DNA of 64,000 nucleotides from Liolophura sinensis (GCF_032854445.1 NC_088296.1:28267064-28331063), one strand, 5' to 3'; shown: positions 35,700 to 47,999, counted from the stretch's first letter. Notes: generated by a model not told the origin, from the sequence alone. A program made the numbers and translations.

Positions 35700-36740
35700 G
35701 TACATCATCTCTACATGTGTTATCAGCCAGACATACCTGTACTTCATCTCTACATGTGTTATCAGTCAGACAAACCTGTACTTCATCTCTACATGTGTCA
35801 TTAGCCAGACATACCTGTACTTTATCTCTACAGGTGTTATCAGCCAGACATACCTGTACATCATCTCTACATGTGTTATCAGCCAGACATACCTGTACTT
35901 TATCTCTACAGGTGTTATCAGCCAGACATACCTGTACTTCATCTCTACATGTGTTATCAGCCAGACATACCTGTGCTTCATCTCTACATGTGTTATCAGC
36001 CAGACATACCTGTACTTCATCTTTACATGTGTTATCAGCCAGACATACCTGTACTTCATCTCTACAGGTGTTATCAGCCAGACATACCTGTATTTCATCT
36101 CTACATGTGTTATCAGCCAGACATACCTGTACTTCATCTCTACAGGTGTTATCAGCCAGACATACCTGTACTTCATCTCTACATGTGTCATTAGCCAGTC
36201 ATACCTGTACTTCATCTCTACATGTGTCATCAGCCAGTCATACCTGTACTTCATCTCTACATGTGTCATCAGCCAGACATACCTGTACTTCATCTCTAAA
36301 GGTGTTATCAGCCAGAAATACCTGTAGTTTATCTCTACATGTGTTATCAGCCAGACATAGCTGTACTTCATCTCTACATGTGTTATCAGCCAGACATACC
36401 TGTACTTCATCTCTACATGTGTTATCAGCCAGACATAGCTGTACTTCATCTCTAGATGTGTTATCAGCCAGACATACCTGTACTTCATCTTTAGATGTGT
36501 TATCAGCCAGACATACCTGTACTTTATCTCTACAGGTGTTATCAGCCAGACATACCTGTACTTCATCTCTACATGTGTTATCAGCCAGAAATACCTGTAC
36601 ATCTCTCCATGTGTTATCAGCCAGACATACCTGTACTTCATCTCTACATGTGTTATCAGCCAGACATACCTGTACTTCATCTCTATGTGTGTTATCAGCC
36701 AGACATGCCTGTATTTCATCTCTAGATGTGTTATCAGCTA
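35700..36740 (+). repeat. 39-bp tandem array (~27 copies) with a donor consensus on the minus strand
   Basis: The + strand unit is TACCTGTACTTCATCTCTAC then ATGTGTTATCAGCCAGACA, 13 codons, hence long chance frames on both strands. On the minus strand, the strand of the mannosidase gene, nearly every copy reads GAAGTACAG|GTATGTCTGG, a strong splice-donor match. It lies in the intron between the 37718 and 35438 exons. Confidence 0.9.
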
Positions 36741-37232
36741 GGATTAAGGGGTCATCAACTGATCCAAGTTTTGTGAAAAACCACAGTGTTAATGAATATG
36801 CCTGACAAACATCCTAATGTCAGACCCAAGATAAGCCACACATACATGTAGCAGGAGCAAGATTCACACACAAGATGTCCTCCTGATGTCAGACCCAAGC
36901 TGAGCTGAGTCACACATATATGCTGCAGGGGCAAGATTTACACACAAGATCTCCTTGGACAAAACACTAAACCATTTGCTGGTTGCTGGCAGGTCTTTCC
37001 ATGCACAGCAAGAGATCATGGACACACTTAGCCAGGAGTAAATGTAACCTGTAATCAGGGGGAGTAACTCCTCCAATATTGTCATGGAAGCAGCTTGACT
37101 GAAGTACTCAGTATGGGTGTCTCACCAAGCTATGCCAGTAGAGTGTATTTAAAGTCAATATCCATCAGAATTAAGACACTAGTAAACTGCCCTCCACATG
37201 TATATTCCTCAAATTCATGTACATCATGAAAA

Positions 37233-37660
37233 GACCAATCAATCATTATGACATTTTGGCGTAAAACACCAATCAATCATTATGATATTTTGGCATAAAA
37301 CACCAAACAATCATTATGACATTTTGGCATAAAACACCAATCAATCATTATGACATTTTGACATAAAACACCAGTCAATTATTATGACATTTGGCGTAAG
37401 ACACCAATCATTCATTATGACATTTTGACATAAAACACCAATCAATCATTATGACATTTTGGTATAAAACACCAATCAATCATTATGACATTTTGACATA
37501 AAACACCAATCAATCATTATGACATTTGGCGTAAGACACCAATCATTCATTATGACATTTTGGCGTAAAACACCAATCAATTATGACATTTGGCGTAAGA
37601 CATCAATCAATCATTATGACATTTGGCGTAAGACACCAATCAATCATTATGACATTTTAT
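37233..37660 (+). repeat. 33-bp array made from a SINE 3' tail (~13 copies)
   Basis: The unit is GTAAAACACCAATCAATCAT then TATGACATTTTGG (GGC before it in many copies). GGCGTAAAACACCAATCAAT is the 3' end of SINE family A, so the array looks like an amplified SINE tail. Confidence 0.85.
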
Positions 37661-37717
37661 GAGATAAACATCTAAGGGCCAAAGCTGGCTCAGATGGTGA
37701 AGCTGGTGATGTCTTAC

Positions 37718-37854
37718 TGCTGAGATGTTCCTGGTGTGCCAAGGTTATAAATGGTGAGGTAGGACAGCTTGTTCTGAGGGTTGGATCCCTCTGGCACCGT
37801 CTGGATGATGTACCGGGAGATGCCCACGGCCGGGACTGATACTATGAAAGACAC
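37718..37854 (-). pseudogene. MAN2A-like: Mannosidase II exon (SFIVSVPAVGISRYII block)
   Basis: The acceptor GTTTATTAACAG precedes 37854 and the donor AGCA|GTAAGA follows 37718; 137 nt, phase 0 to 2. It encodes VSFIVSVPAVGISRYIIQ and NKLSYLTIYNLG, corresponding to the family's conserved P-x-L/V-G-x-x-x-Y segment at the start of the beta-sandwich region. The frame is intact. The join to the 35438 exon is out of phase unless another acceptor is used. Confidence 0.65.
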
Positions 37855-37900
37855 CTGTTAATAAACACAAATACAGATAATGCAATTTGATTGATTTGAT

Positions 37901-40115
37901 ATGATTGGCAGCTGGTTCAGTACAGGTGTAGATCTGAAATCTTTGTTATGACGACTGGCAGCTCGTACATTACAGGTGTAGATCTGAAATCTTTGTTATA
38001 ATGATTGGCAGCTGGTTAAGTACAGGTGTAGATCTGAAATCTTTGTTATGACGATTGGCAGCTTGTGCAGTACAGGTGTAGATCTGAAATCTTTGTTATA
38101 ATGATTGGCAGCTGGTACAGTACAGGTGTAGATCTGAAATCTTAGTCATAATGACTGGCAGCTCATACAGTACAGGTGTAGATCTGAAATCTTTGTTATA
38201 ATGATTGGAAGCTCGTACAGTACAGATGTAGATCTGAAATCTTTGTGTTAATGATTGGCAGCTGGTTAAGTACAGGTGTAGATCTGAAATCTTTGTTATG
38301 ACGATTGGCAGCTTGTGCAGTACAGGTGTAGATCTGAAATCTTTGTTATAATGATTGGCAGCTGGTACAGTACAGGTGTAGATCTGAAATCTTAGTCATA
38401 ATGACTGGCAGCTCATACAGTACAGGTGTAGATCTGAAATCTTTGTTATAATGATTGGAAGCTCGTACAGTACAGATGTAGATCTGAAATCTTTGTGTTA
38501 ATGATTGGCAGCTTGTACAGTACAGGTGTAGATCTGAAATCTATGTCATAATGATTGGCAGCTGGTTAAGTACAGGTGTAGATCTGAAATCTTTGTTATA
38601 ATGATTGGCAGCTCTTACAGTACAGGTGTAGATCTGAAATCTTTGTTATAATGATTGGCAGCTGGTTAAGTACAGGTGTAGATCTGAAATCTTTGTTATA
38701 ATGATTGGCAGCTCGTACAGTACAGGTGCATAACTGAAATCTTTGTTATAATGATTGGCAGCTTGTACAGTACAGGTGTAGATCTGAAATCTTTGTTATA
38801 ATGATTGGAAGCTCGTACAGTACAGATGTAGATCTGAAATCTTTGTTATAATGACTGGCAGCTCGTACAGTACAGGTGTAGATCTGAAATCTATGTCATA
38901 ATGATTGGCAGCTGGTTAAGTACAGGTGTAGATCTGAAATCTTTGTTATAATGATTGGCAGCTCTTACACTACAGGTGTAGATCTGAAATCTTTGTTATA
39001 ATGATTGGCAGCTGGTTAAGTACAGGTGTAGATCTGAAATCTTTGTTATAATGATTGGCAGCTCGTACAGTACAGGTGCATAACTGAAATCTTTGTTATA
39101 ATGATTGGCAGCTTGTACAGTACAGGTGTAGATCTGAAATCTATGTTATGACGACTGGCAGCTGGTACAGTACAGGTGTAGATCTGAAATCTTAGTCATA
39201 ATGATTGGCAGCTTGTACAGTACAGGTGTAGATCTGAAATCATTGTCATAATGATTGGCAGCTTGTACAGTACAGGTGTAGATCTGAAATCTATGTTATG
39301 ACGACTGGCAGATTGTACAGTACAGGTGTAGATCTGAAATCTATGTTATGACGACTGGCAGATTGTACAGTACAGGTGTAGATCTGAAATCTATGTTATG
39401 TTGACTGGCAGATTGTACAGTACAGGTGTAGATCTGAAATCTATGTTATGACGACTGGCAGATTGTACAGTACAGGTGTAGATCTGAAATCTATGTTATG
39501 ACGACTGGCAGATTGTACAGTACAGGTGTAGATCTGAAATCTTTGTTATAATGATTGGCAGCTGGTTAAGTACAGGTGTAGATCTGAAATCTTTGTTATA
39601 ATGATTGGCAGCTCGTACAGTACAGGTGCATAACTGAAATCTTTGTTATAATGATTGGCAGCTCGTACAGTACAGGTGTAGATCTTAAATCTATGTTATG
39701 ACGACTGGCAGCTGGTACAGTACAGGTGTAGATCTAAAATCTTTGTTATAATGATTGGCAGCTGGTACAGTACAGGTGTAGATCTGAAATCTTTGTTATG
39801 ATGATTGGCAGCTCGTACAGTACAGGTGCATAACTGAAATCTTTGTTACAATGATTGGCAGCTCGTACAGTACAGGTGTAGATCTAAAATCTTTGTTATA
39901 ATGATTGGCAGCTGGTACAGTACAGGTGTAGATCTGAAATCTTTGTTATAATGATTGGCAGCTGGTACAGTACAGGTGTAGATCTGAAATCTTTGTTATA
40001 ATGATTGGCAGCTTGTACAGTACAGGTGTAGATCTGAAATCTTTGTTATAATGATTGGCAGCTCGTACAGTACAGGTGTAGATCCGAAATCTTTGTTATA
40101 ATGATTGGCAGCTCA
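37901..40115 (+). repeat. 50-bp tandem array (~44 copies)
   Basis: The unit is GGCAGCTGGTACAGTACAGG, TGTAGATCTGAAATCTTTGT, TATAATGATT. Several variants (GCTCGTACAG, GCTGGTTAAG, GTGCATAACTG) recur in blocks, showing multi-unit duplications. On the minus strand each copy has GATTTCAG|ATCTACACC, an acceptor-like site. It sits where the VVYNP exon would be expected. Confidence 0.9.
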
Positions 40116-40606
40116 TGTATAGAAGTCTTCAGGAACCAAATCTTTCCACAACCAATGGCATTGTGGCCTGCGTACTTCCGCCAGCATTGTATGTCTTTCT
40201 TGTTTCACCACTAATTTCTATCAAGCCTATTTTTCCTAAAACTAACCGTCCCCCCGATAACCATTAACACGTGGATGTGCAGGCAGATTTTTTTCTCTTC
40301 ACAAAAATAAGGAAACAAATTTATTCCACACCGCATACTTCTCACTACAGCCACATCCTATGTTGTTGTTGTTTTGAACTCCTGTCAGTGTCAATAACTA
40401 ACAACTAAGTGGAACCTGATTGGGCCATGGATCATGAATATTTATGAAGGCAAGTTCAGGGCTTTGAAGTTGTTAATACAGCTCCATAAAACAAGGTAGA
40501 TGATGTTGGATATTGCTAGCTTGATTAAATGAAGATGCTTAGGGGAGACCTGTCTGATCTTTGCATGTATTTGCTTCTGTCAGTATTGCAACTTTTTAGG
40601 GTGTAC

Positions 40607-40800
40607 TGTAATTCTTCAAACTTTTCGCATGTTTGCAAGGTGTTTACCCAAGCACATTCTGAAGGCATCATTCTGTGTAGATAAAATTATACTTTCTTTG
40701 AAGCCCTGAAAGTGGCTGGTCCAATGAATGTAGTGTTGTCTCCAAAATCAGATTAAAAATGAGCATTAATTGGGGAAGAATTAGGGTCACATAAAAATGC
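40607..40800 (+). repeat. Dispersed ~200-bp repeat, copy 2
   Basis: Homologous to 31518-31735 (GTAATTCTTCAAACTTTTCG, ATAAAATTATACTTTCTTTG). Diverged copies imply an old element. Confidence 0.6.
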
Positions 40801-40863
40801 CACATGATTAAAAGTTAAGGTGAATCACAAATATGTTTTGGCTACGCATGAGACAGTCAAGTA

Positions 40864-40988
40864 CCACAGGCCGCTTTCATGAAGCTGACTTAGCTACATG
40901 TAAGTAAGCCCTTAACTACCATGGTACCGTATGTTGCAGAGATAAGGGCTGCCGAACACTAAGTAAGCTTCATGAAACTGGCCACTGA
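40864..40988. mobile_element. Short inverted-repeat element (MITE-like)
   Basis: The ends CCGCTTTCATGAAGCTGACT and AAGTAAGCTTCATGAAACTG are inverse of each other. An inner pair AAGCCCTTA / TAAGGGCT extends the hairpin. About 125 bp, no coding capacity. Confidence 0.65.
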
Positions 40989-41470
40989 TATGCTACAGTA
41001 AAGACAATTCACAATGTCTGATCATTTCAGGTTGTCACATCATCGGTCACTAGGTTGCAATGTCACACTCTGTCACCATCACCTATACAAGGCCATGTTC
41101 CTTACAACAGTCACACCAGAGAGTAACTGTTACCGTTTGCATTACTGATATTTTGTGCCGACACATACCCACAGGGGAGATAACTCCTTACACAATCAAG
41201 CAACAGCCAAGGTCTTCTACAAGGCTCTGGTTTTAGATGGCACTCGTTGCATGTGGCAGGGCAAGCTTGATATACATGTATCTTATCAAATACAGACGAA
41301 CTACTTGTTCAAGTTGGCCAGTTTAACAGACACTGAACAAAGACTTTAAACTAGCCCTGGCCAGCAGAGTTGAGGACTGCGAGGTATACGCCATGTTTAG
41401 CCAAGCATAACTTTGAGTTCCCAGACAGGGGAGGATAACTCCTCACTAGGTGCATGTAGCATGTACTTAC

Positions 41471-41538
41471 TGTGGCTGGTTACTCAATCGCAGAACTGTC
41501 TTCTCTGGCATTGAATCATGGGACATTCTGTATTCATC
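41471..41538 (-). pseudogene. MAN2A-like: Mannosidase II exon (SMPEKTVLRLSNQP block)
   Basis: The acceptor TGTTTTAG precedes 41538 and the donor CACA|GTAAGT follows 41471; 68 nt, phase 0 to 2. It encodes DEYRMSHDSMPEKTVLRL, matching the family's D-S-L-P-x-K-x-x-I-x-L linker before the VVYNP block. The frame is continuous with the 43275 exon. The following family exon (VVYNP) is not seen before 37854. Confidence 0.65.
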
Positions 41539-41796
41539 CTAAAACAATACAATTAAACACAATTTTACACTCTATAATACAATCTGAATGTGTAAATTGT
41601 ATATTTTCTTTTATCTCATCTAACTGTATCCTTCTGCAACAAATTTAAGGAGAGTGGATTTCTCTCCACACTGTACATTCTGACATTGTCTAAGAAAATG
41701 TTCTGACCATGATGTACATAAACAAGCTCTCTAACACACATTCAGGGCCAAGTAGCTGTTTGACTAAAGTGTCTTACGAGTTTATTTATTTTTTTT

Positions 41797-41875
41797 TTTT
41801 GATTGGTGTTTTACGTCACTCTCTGGAATATTTCACTTATACCATGGCGGCCAGCATTATGGTGGGAGGAGACTC
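41797..41875 (+). mobile_element. SINE family A fragment (inverted)
   Basis: TTGATTGGTGTTTTACGTCA, AATATTTCACTTATACCATG, GGCGGCCAGCATTATGGTGG. Confidence 0.75.
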
Positions 41876-41902
41876 TTAGGAGTTTAGTACGCTCATGTAC
41901 TG

Positions 41903-42168
41903 AACTTTACGCTGGACTAAGTCGTTCTTTGTTATGTATTAGCTTAACGTTGGACTATGTCCTGCTTAGCTATGTATTAGCTTTACGCTGGGCTAAGTCG
42001 TTCTTTGTTATGTATTAGCTTTACATTGGACTATGTCCTGCTTAGCTATGTATTAGTTTTACGCTGGGCTAAGTCGTTCTTTGTTATGTATTAGCTTTAC
42101 GTTGGACTATGTGCTGCTTAGCTATGTATTAGTTTTACGTTGGACTACGCTGTGCTTAGCTATGTAAG
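41903..42168 (+). repeat. 38-bp tandem array (~7 units, alternating as 76-bp pairs)
   Basis: Units CTTTACGCTGGGCTAAGTCG/TTCTTTGTTATGTATTAG and CTTTACATTGGACTATGTCC/TGCTTAGCTATGTATTAG alternate. Confidence 0.85.
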
Positions 42169-42939
42169 TACTTGAATGAAAATTGTTCAAGGCTTTACAA
42201 TTAATAAAGGATTAGCCAATCAGCAAACCACCTGGTGTTTAACGTTTAACACACATCATTGAGTGACTGACTGACAGCGCACTACTTACAGTGTAATGAC
42301 CACAAACAGGCCTATCATTCTCTCCTACACAACAATCCGTACACTGGCATAACTAATTCACAGCAGTTTAGTTTTCAGCTCGTATTCTCATTTGGAATCT
42401 ACAATAGCATTACATGCATACTTTGGTACAAACAAACTGTGGTATTTAGCTCCTATTTGCATAATGCAAAAGCATAAATACTCCGATAAAAAAACTGAGA
42501 AGTCGCATATTTGATGATCCAATATTTCGACAAAATTGAATGTCATCTTCAGGATGAGTAAAGTCACACAAGTAGCTGGGCGATATACACAGTAGAAGGC
42601 TCAGAAGGATTAGATTGAGGAATGGTTTAGTGGATGTAGCCAGTGAAAAGAGTGATAAGTATCTATGCGGTAGCATTCCGCTGAGTTTATTGGTGGATCA
42701 ACGTGTTTTTAGTTCCTATTCGCCGTTTTGCGATGTTGATTTCACCTCGGGTATCACAACACCGGCCCAATAATATTTACTTCATGCATAAATCTACATT
42801 TCGACCAGGGTTTGGAAACAGAACAAATGATATCCCACCAGCTAAACATCCAGGAAACTGATAAATCCACCAAGTCAGCAGTATTAGTGCTACAGGGTTC
42901 ATAGCAGCACCCATTTTATTGACCTTCATTTATTAATGG

Positions 42940-43040
42940 CTGTACATGGGAAGTTCTGTCAGCAGCCTGCGGATGGTCTTTGCTTTTTCGTAAAAGTGAA
43001 ATAATCTTGAGAATCTCGCATCAAATAAAAAAATCAATCA
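42940..43040 (+). mobile_element. SINE family A 3' remnant
   Basis: TGTCAGCAGCCTGCGGATGG, then GTGAAATAATCTTGAGAATC and CATCAAATAAAAAAATCAAT. Confidence 0.5.
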
Positions 43041-43274
43041 TTTATTAATGTTCTACTTGCAATAGCTGTGTTTTGCTATATGTTGGACAGACAAAAAGAA
43101 AAATTTGACCGAGCCTGAATCTGACTTCATGATATGAAGTGAGATTATTTTGAGGTATCTTTTGACTGGTCAAATGCATCTGACATTTCACCTCTATCTT
43201 TGTCCTTCAATGATTAAATATTTCGACTGACAGGTCAACCATTTATCCCACCTGTTTTCACTCCTCAAACTTAC

Positions 43275-43389
43275 AATGTTAAATACAGACGTTAATTCCT
43301 GATAAAAGTAGCTTTTCCTGTCGGACACCATGAGTAAATAGGCACACTCCACAATCATCCTCTTTAAATCCATGATGGCTTTCAACAAC
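43275..43389 (-). pseudogene. MAN2A-like: Mannosidase II exon (LKAIMDLKRMIVECAYLL block)
   Basis: The acceptor TTCTTCAG precedes 43389 and the donor ATT|GTAAGT follows 43275; 115 nt, phase 2 to 0. It encodes LLKAIMDLKRMIVECAYLL and SYFYQELTSVFN, following DCGKK from the 44147 exon without a frame change. Family position: just C-terminal of the QHHD motif. Intact. Confidence 0.7.
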
Positions 43390-44146
43390 CTGAAGAAAAA
43401 ACAAACAAACAAACAAGCAATAAGTCATCATCAACAAAATGAATCAGGTACTCATGTGGAGCAACCATAAACAAAGAAAACAAGAAAGCATGCATGATCA
43501 CACAGATGGAAGGAAAAAGCAATCGCAAACTGTCCTCCCTAATTAGGACAGGGATAAAATCAATCCAAATGTGGGAATATTTTCCCATATCAGTGTATCA
43601 ATCATCAGTCTGGCATTAACTGGTCAATCTGGTACGTGTGGGCAAGAGACCTCATCTGAGCCAGACATAGCTGGGTTTGAGTCTGACACCTCATGTGATT
43701 ATGACTTTACCTCTCTGTCCATCTCTCATAGTATTCATACGGAGACTTTAAGACAAACAAATATTAAAATTCAAGTATCTGCAGTCAGGGCTGGAGCCAC
43801 AAGAATTATATACAGATACTTGTATACAACTGATATATTTATTTGTTGGTGTTTCAAACTGAACTTCAGAATATTTCATTTATAAGATAGTGATCAGCTT
43901 TATAGGTGACAAAAACCTCACTATAAACAAGTAACAAGCTGTAGCTGAAACAAAAGAAGCTAGCTAGATTTGAACCATCAACATCACTGGTGAAGAGAAT
44001 AGCTTCATTAACTCTGTTCTCAATTTTGGACAACACTTGTCACAAGATTATACACTATAAACAAAAACTAAGCAGATAATTACACTGTTCTGCTCCCCAA
44101 TTGCTTCCGCCAGAAATGCCATACTACATGTACATGTTACACTCAC

Positions 44147-44329
44147 TTTTTCCCACAGTCCACCACCACAAAGTCCTTGGCAGTGCCAGTAATTCCGTTA
44201 TGATGTTGGTACAGCCCCAAACTTCTGCGAGCAGACACCAAGTTCTTCATCATAGGTTCTGACGGGAAACTGTTCACACCATATTGACAAACATATGCCA
44301 TGGCTAAGGCGAAGACAATTTCTCCAGCT
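44147..44329 (-). pseudogene. MAN2A-like: Mannosidase II active-site exon with QHHN in place of QHHD
   Basis: The acceptor ATTTTTTCAG precedes 44329 and the donor AAAA|GTGAGT follows 44147; 183 nt, phase 2 to 2. It encodes AGEIVFALAMAYVCQYG, SARRSLGLYQHHNGITGTAK and DFVVVDCGKK. In the family this motif is QHHDAITGTAK. The second His is a zinc ligand (His471 in the fly enzyme) and the following Asp472 holds the substrate mannose (from memory). Here His is kept but Asp is Asn, which should weaken or abolish activity. The frame is intact. Confidence 0.8.
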
Positions 44330-45469
44330 CTGAAAAAATAGACAGTTTATTTCCTTTTCACCCACTCATTCATTTTTATGAAAAGTTTTTATGAGAAGTT
44401 TTTTAAGAGTCACAACTGCTCATAATAAGGCTGCTTGCTAGTACAAGGCATTCTATAATGTAGTCTGGTGCCCTGACATATTCTGCGTACCTTGAATGTG
44501 ACTTCAGGTACATCACAAAGCTATCTGCATTACGATTGGTCACTTATATATAGTACAACGTTTGCAGCGGTGGAAGCCTATCAACAAAGTATGGTGTATA
44601 AAGTGTTGCTGCGTTGTGTTAATGCTAGAATTTGATGTGAAAATCTACAACTTCACTGTGGCACCAAAAGATACACACAAATAGAACAGTAAATGTTAGA
44701 TATCTCAAACAAGGACCTAAGTTTTGTAATGACGTCTGTGCCTGCCCCTACATCAGAAGCGATTAGCGCCATCTGGTGTCAGGGGAGGGAACCAACCAAT
44801 CTATAATGTAGACATACTTTTTTTTGTTTTTTTGGTTAAACAGCACACTGATAAGGTTTCCATTTATAAGATGGCAGTCAGTTTAATGGATGAAGCAAAC
44901 CATCTACAAGATGTCACATGTAAAGATGAACTTTTTCATGTGTGATGTACAGACACACAACATACTGGTCACTGATAAGTGCTCATTAACAAACGCTGAA
45001 CTCCACAAGCTGCCACACGGTTGACATCACATGATTAAGTTCATCAAGGCCCAAGAGCAGTGTTGGGAGAGAACTGTAGACATTCCTCTCAAAAACCAAG
45101 ACTGCATCCACACCCAATACACATGGATGCTAATATACATGGGTGCTAGGCAGTTTCTGTGTTCCCAAGGTCAAATACACGATGAATTTATGCAAATTAG
45201 AATTCAACACTGTTCCATGTAAATGTAGCTGTATGATCTTTGTTTTCTCTTTGAAAGCCAAGGGGAGATAACTCCTAGATCATGTATGTTACGACAAACT
45301 ATACTGCACTTTAACACACAGGTGTATATTTATATACATCCAACACATCCAACTATAATATCTATCTCTTTATCTACTCAGGCAAACAAGCTGTAGACAC
45401 ACTGCTTTGTCTAAACACCAGACGTTCCCCCTCTTCCCAACCCAGAACTGTTTACTTCATTCTTTTATT

Positions 45470-46015
45470 TCTTCAATAAATGCAGTCTGGTTTCATGCCT
45501 TTACTTATTCATTCAATAAGCAGTCAGGTTTCATTCATTCACTCATTCAATAAGTCAGGCTTCATTCATTCACTCAGTCAATAAGCAGTCAGGTTTCATT
45601 CATTAATTCATTCATTCAATAAGCAGTCAGGTTTCATTCATTCATTCATTCATTCACTCATTCAATAAGCAGTCAGGTTTCATTCAATTATTCATTCATT
45701 CATTCATTCAATAAGCAGTCAGGTTTCATTCTTTCATTCATTCATTCAATAAGCAGTCAGGTTTCATTCATTCATTCATTCATTCAATAAGCAGTCAGGC
45801 TTCATTCATTCATTCATTCAATGCGCAGTCAGGTTTCATTCATTCATTCAATCATTCATTCATTCATTCATTCAATAAGCAGTCAGGTTTCATTCAGTCA
45901 TTCATTCATTCAATAAGCAGTCAGGTTTCATTCATTCATTCTATAAGCAGTCAGGTTTCATTCATTCATTCAATAAGCAGTCAGGTTTCATTCATTCATT
46001 CATTCATTCAAGCGG
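45470..46015 (+). repeat. Compound (CATT)n plus AATAAGCAGTCAGGTTT array (~15 copies)
   Basis: Each block is a constant AATAAGCAGTCAGGTTTCAT followed by a variable number of TTCA units. It lies in the intron upstream of the 44147 exon. Confidence 0.85.
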
Positions 46016-46403
46016 CAGGAAATGTCCTGCATAAAAATATCATTTTGACTGGGTTGACTGTAACAGGACAAAACCGCCAAATAACACTAACTTTTTTCAG
46101 AATGTAAAAAGCTGGAAGATATCATCTTATCATGCACCAGTTTAAAAATCATTCCCAGGCCTACAGTACAACTGTTATCTTATGCTACATGAATCATAAA
46201 TACTTCAACCCTATATCGGCCACAATGTTCATATATGCAAGAAGCTGAGAGGAAACCATCACACCAAGCTGTACCTGTCTTCTGAAGAGAGCATGCATTA
46301 TACACATCATTTAAACAATTTGTACACGGACACTTCACCTCACATGGTACTCCGTGATCCTGTCTAGGCTTTTGTAGAAGGGGCGTGGGGTGGGGTGAAA
46401 TAC

Positions 46404-46551
46404 CCACTCCAGTAGTGGTCCTCGTGATCAGAATATCTAAAGAAATCCTCGCTCAGCACCGCGTAGTCCTTGGGCAAAAATCGTGTTCAGGTTCGAGCTG
46501 AGATCTCTGTGTCACAGCATTGAAAAAGTCCTTCAGGGTGCCAAATTGCAG
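46404..46551 (-). pseudogene. MAN2A-like: Mannosidase II exon (FGTLKDFFNAV / DHYWSGYF), frameshifted
   Basis: The acceptor CTGTCTACAG precedes 46551. Reading starts LQFGTLKDFFNAVTQRSQ in phase with the 48000 exon, but by about 46475-46500 it leaves the family frame and meets TGA. In the next frame the homology resumes as [19 protein letters not shown] and then EDHYWSGYF, the conserved family block. A one-base net indel is needed. The donor is probably GG|GTATTT at 46403. Confidence 0.7.
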
Positions 46552-46649
46552 CTGTAGACAGAAAAAAGTCACCTGTGTCAACCTGAAACATTGATTGGGC
46601 TTCTAGGAGGACTGGATGATCCAATCATTAGGTGTGTCATATCAGAGGT

Positions 46650-47999
46650 CCACTATACAATATAGGACTTACCTCAGCATTTAACTCTGGTCTAGCATTG
46701 GTATAATCAAACAGCCTCTGGTAGTTGTTGAACTGGTTGTACCATTCATCGGTTTGTAATATCTGAGGTCCACTATACAATATAGGACTTACCTCAGCAT
46801 TTAACTCTGCTCTACCATTGGTATGATCAAACAGCCTCTGGTAGTTGTTGAACTGGTTGTACCATTCATCGGTTTGTAGTATCTGAGGTCCACTATACAA
46901 TATATGACTTACCTCAGCATTTAACTCTGGTCTACCATTGATATGATCAAACAGCCTCTGGTAGTTGTTGAACTGGTTGTACCATTCATCAGGTTTGTAA
47001 TATCTGAGGTCCACTATACAATAAAGGACTTACCTCAGCATTTAACTCTGGTCTACCATTGATATGATCAAACAGCCTCTGGTAGTTGTTGAACTGGTTG
47101 TACCATTCATCGGTTTGTCATATCTGAGGTCCACTATACAACACATGACTTACCTCAGCATTTAACTCTGGTCTACCACTGATATGATCAAACAGCCTCT
47201 GGTAGTTGTTGAACTGGTTGTACCATTCATCAGGTTTGTTATATCTGAGGTCCACTATACAATATATAACTTACCTCAGCATTTAACTCTGGTCTACCAT
47301 TGATATGATCAAACAGCCTCTGGTAGTTGTTGAACTGGTTGTACCATTCATCAGGTTTGTTATATCTGAGGTCCACTATACAATATATAACTTACCTCAG
47401 CATTTAACTCTGGTCTACCATTGATATGATCAAACAGCCTCTGGTAGTTGTTGAACTGGTTGTACCATTAATCGGTTTGTCATATCTGAGGTGCACTATA
47501 CAATATATGACTTACCTCAGCATTTAACCCTGGTCTACCATTGATATGATCAAACAGCCTCTGGTAGTTGTTGAACTGGTTGTACCATTTATCAGGTTTG
47601 TAATATCTGAGGTCCACTATACAACATATGACTTACCTCTGCATTTAACTCTGGTCTAGCATTGGTATGATCAAACAGCCTCTGGTAGTTGTTGAACTGG
47701 TTTTCCCATTCATCAGGTTTGTCATATCTGAGGTCCACTATACAATATATGACTTACCTCAGCATTTAACTCTGGTCTAGCATTGGTATGATCAAACAGT
47801 CTCTGGTAGTTGTTGAACTGGTTTTCCCATTCATCAGGTTTGTCATATCTGAGGTCCACTATACAATATATGACTTACCTCAGCATTTAACTCTGCTCTA
47901 GCATTGGTATGATCAAACAGCCTCTGGTAGTTGTTGAACTGGTTTTCCCATTCATCAGGTTTGTCATATCTGAGGTCCACTATACAATATATGACTTAC
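46650..47999 (-). repeat. 11 tandem partial copies of the mannosidase exon plus splice donor (~120 bp each)
   Basis: Each unit carries, on the minus strand, an acceptor-like GGACCTCAG, about 90 nt homologous to the 3' half of the 48000-48177 exon ([16 protein letters not shown]...LNAE) and the same GAG|GTAAGT donor plus ~28 nt of intron. With the true exon there are 12 donors spaced 120-122 bp. In copies with ATATTACAAACCG the segment between AG and GT is 90 nt and in frame; in copies with ATATGACAAACCTG it is 91 nt. The last three units (46637-47014) are open throughout, including the intronic part. Confidence 0.9.

Noticed and set aside
35717-36805. 362-codon (+) and 317-codon (-) open frames
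   Set aside because: By-products of the 39-bp (13-codon) array; no start context, domain or splice support.
46180-46407. Minus-strand 75-codon frame after the HYWSGYF exon as the missing YFTSRP exon
   Set aside because: It continues past the donor with no similarity to the family's YFTSRPFYKRMDR block.
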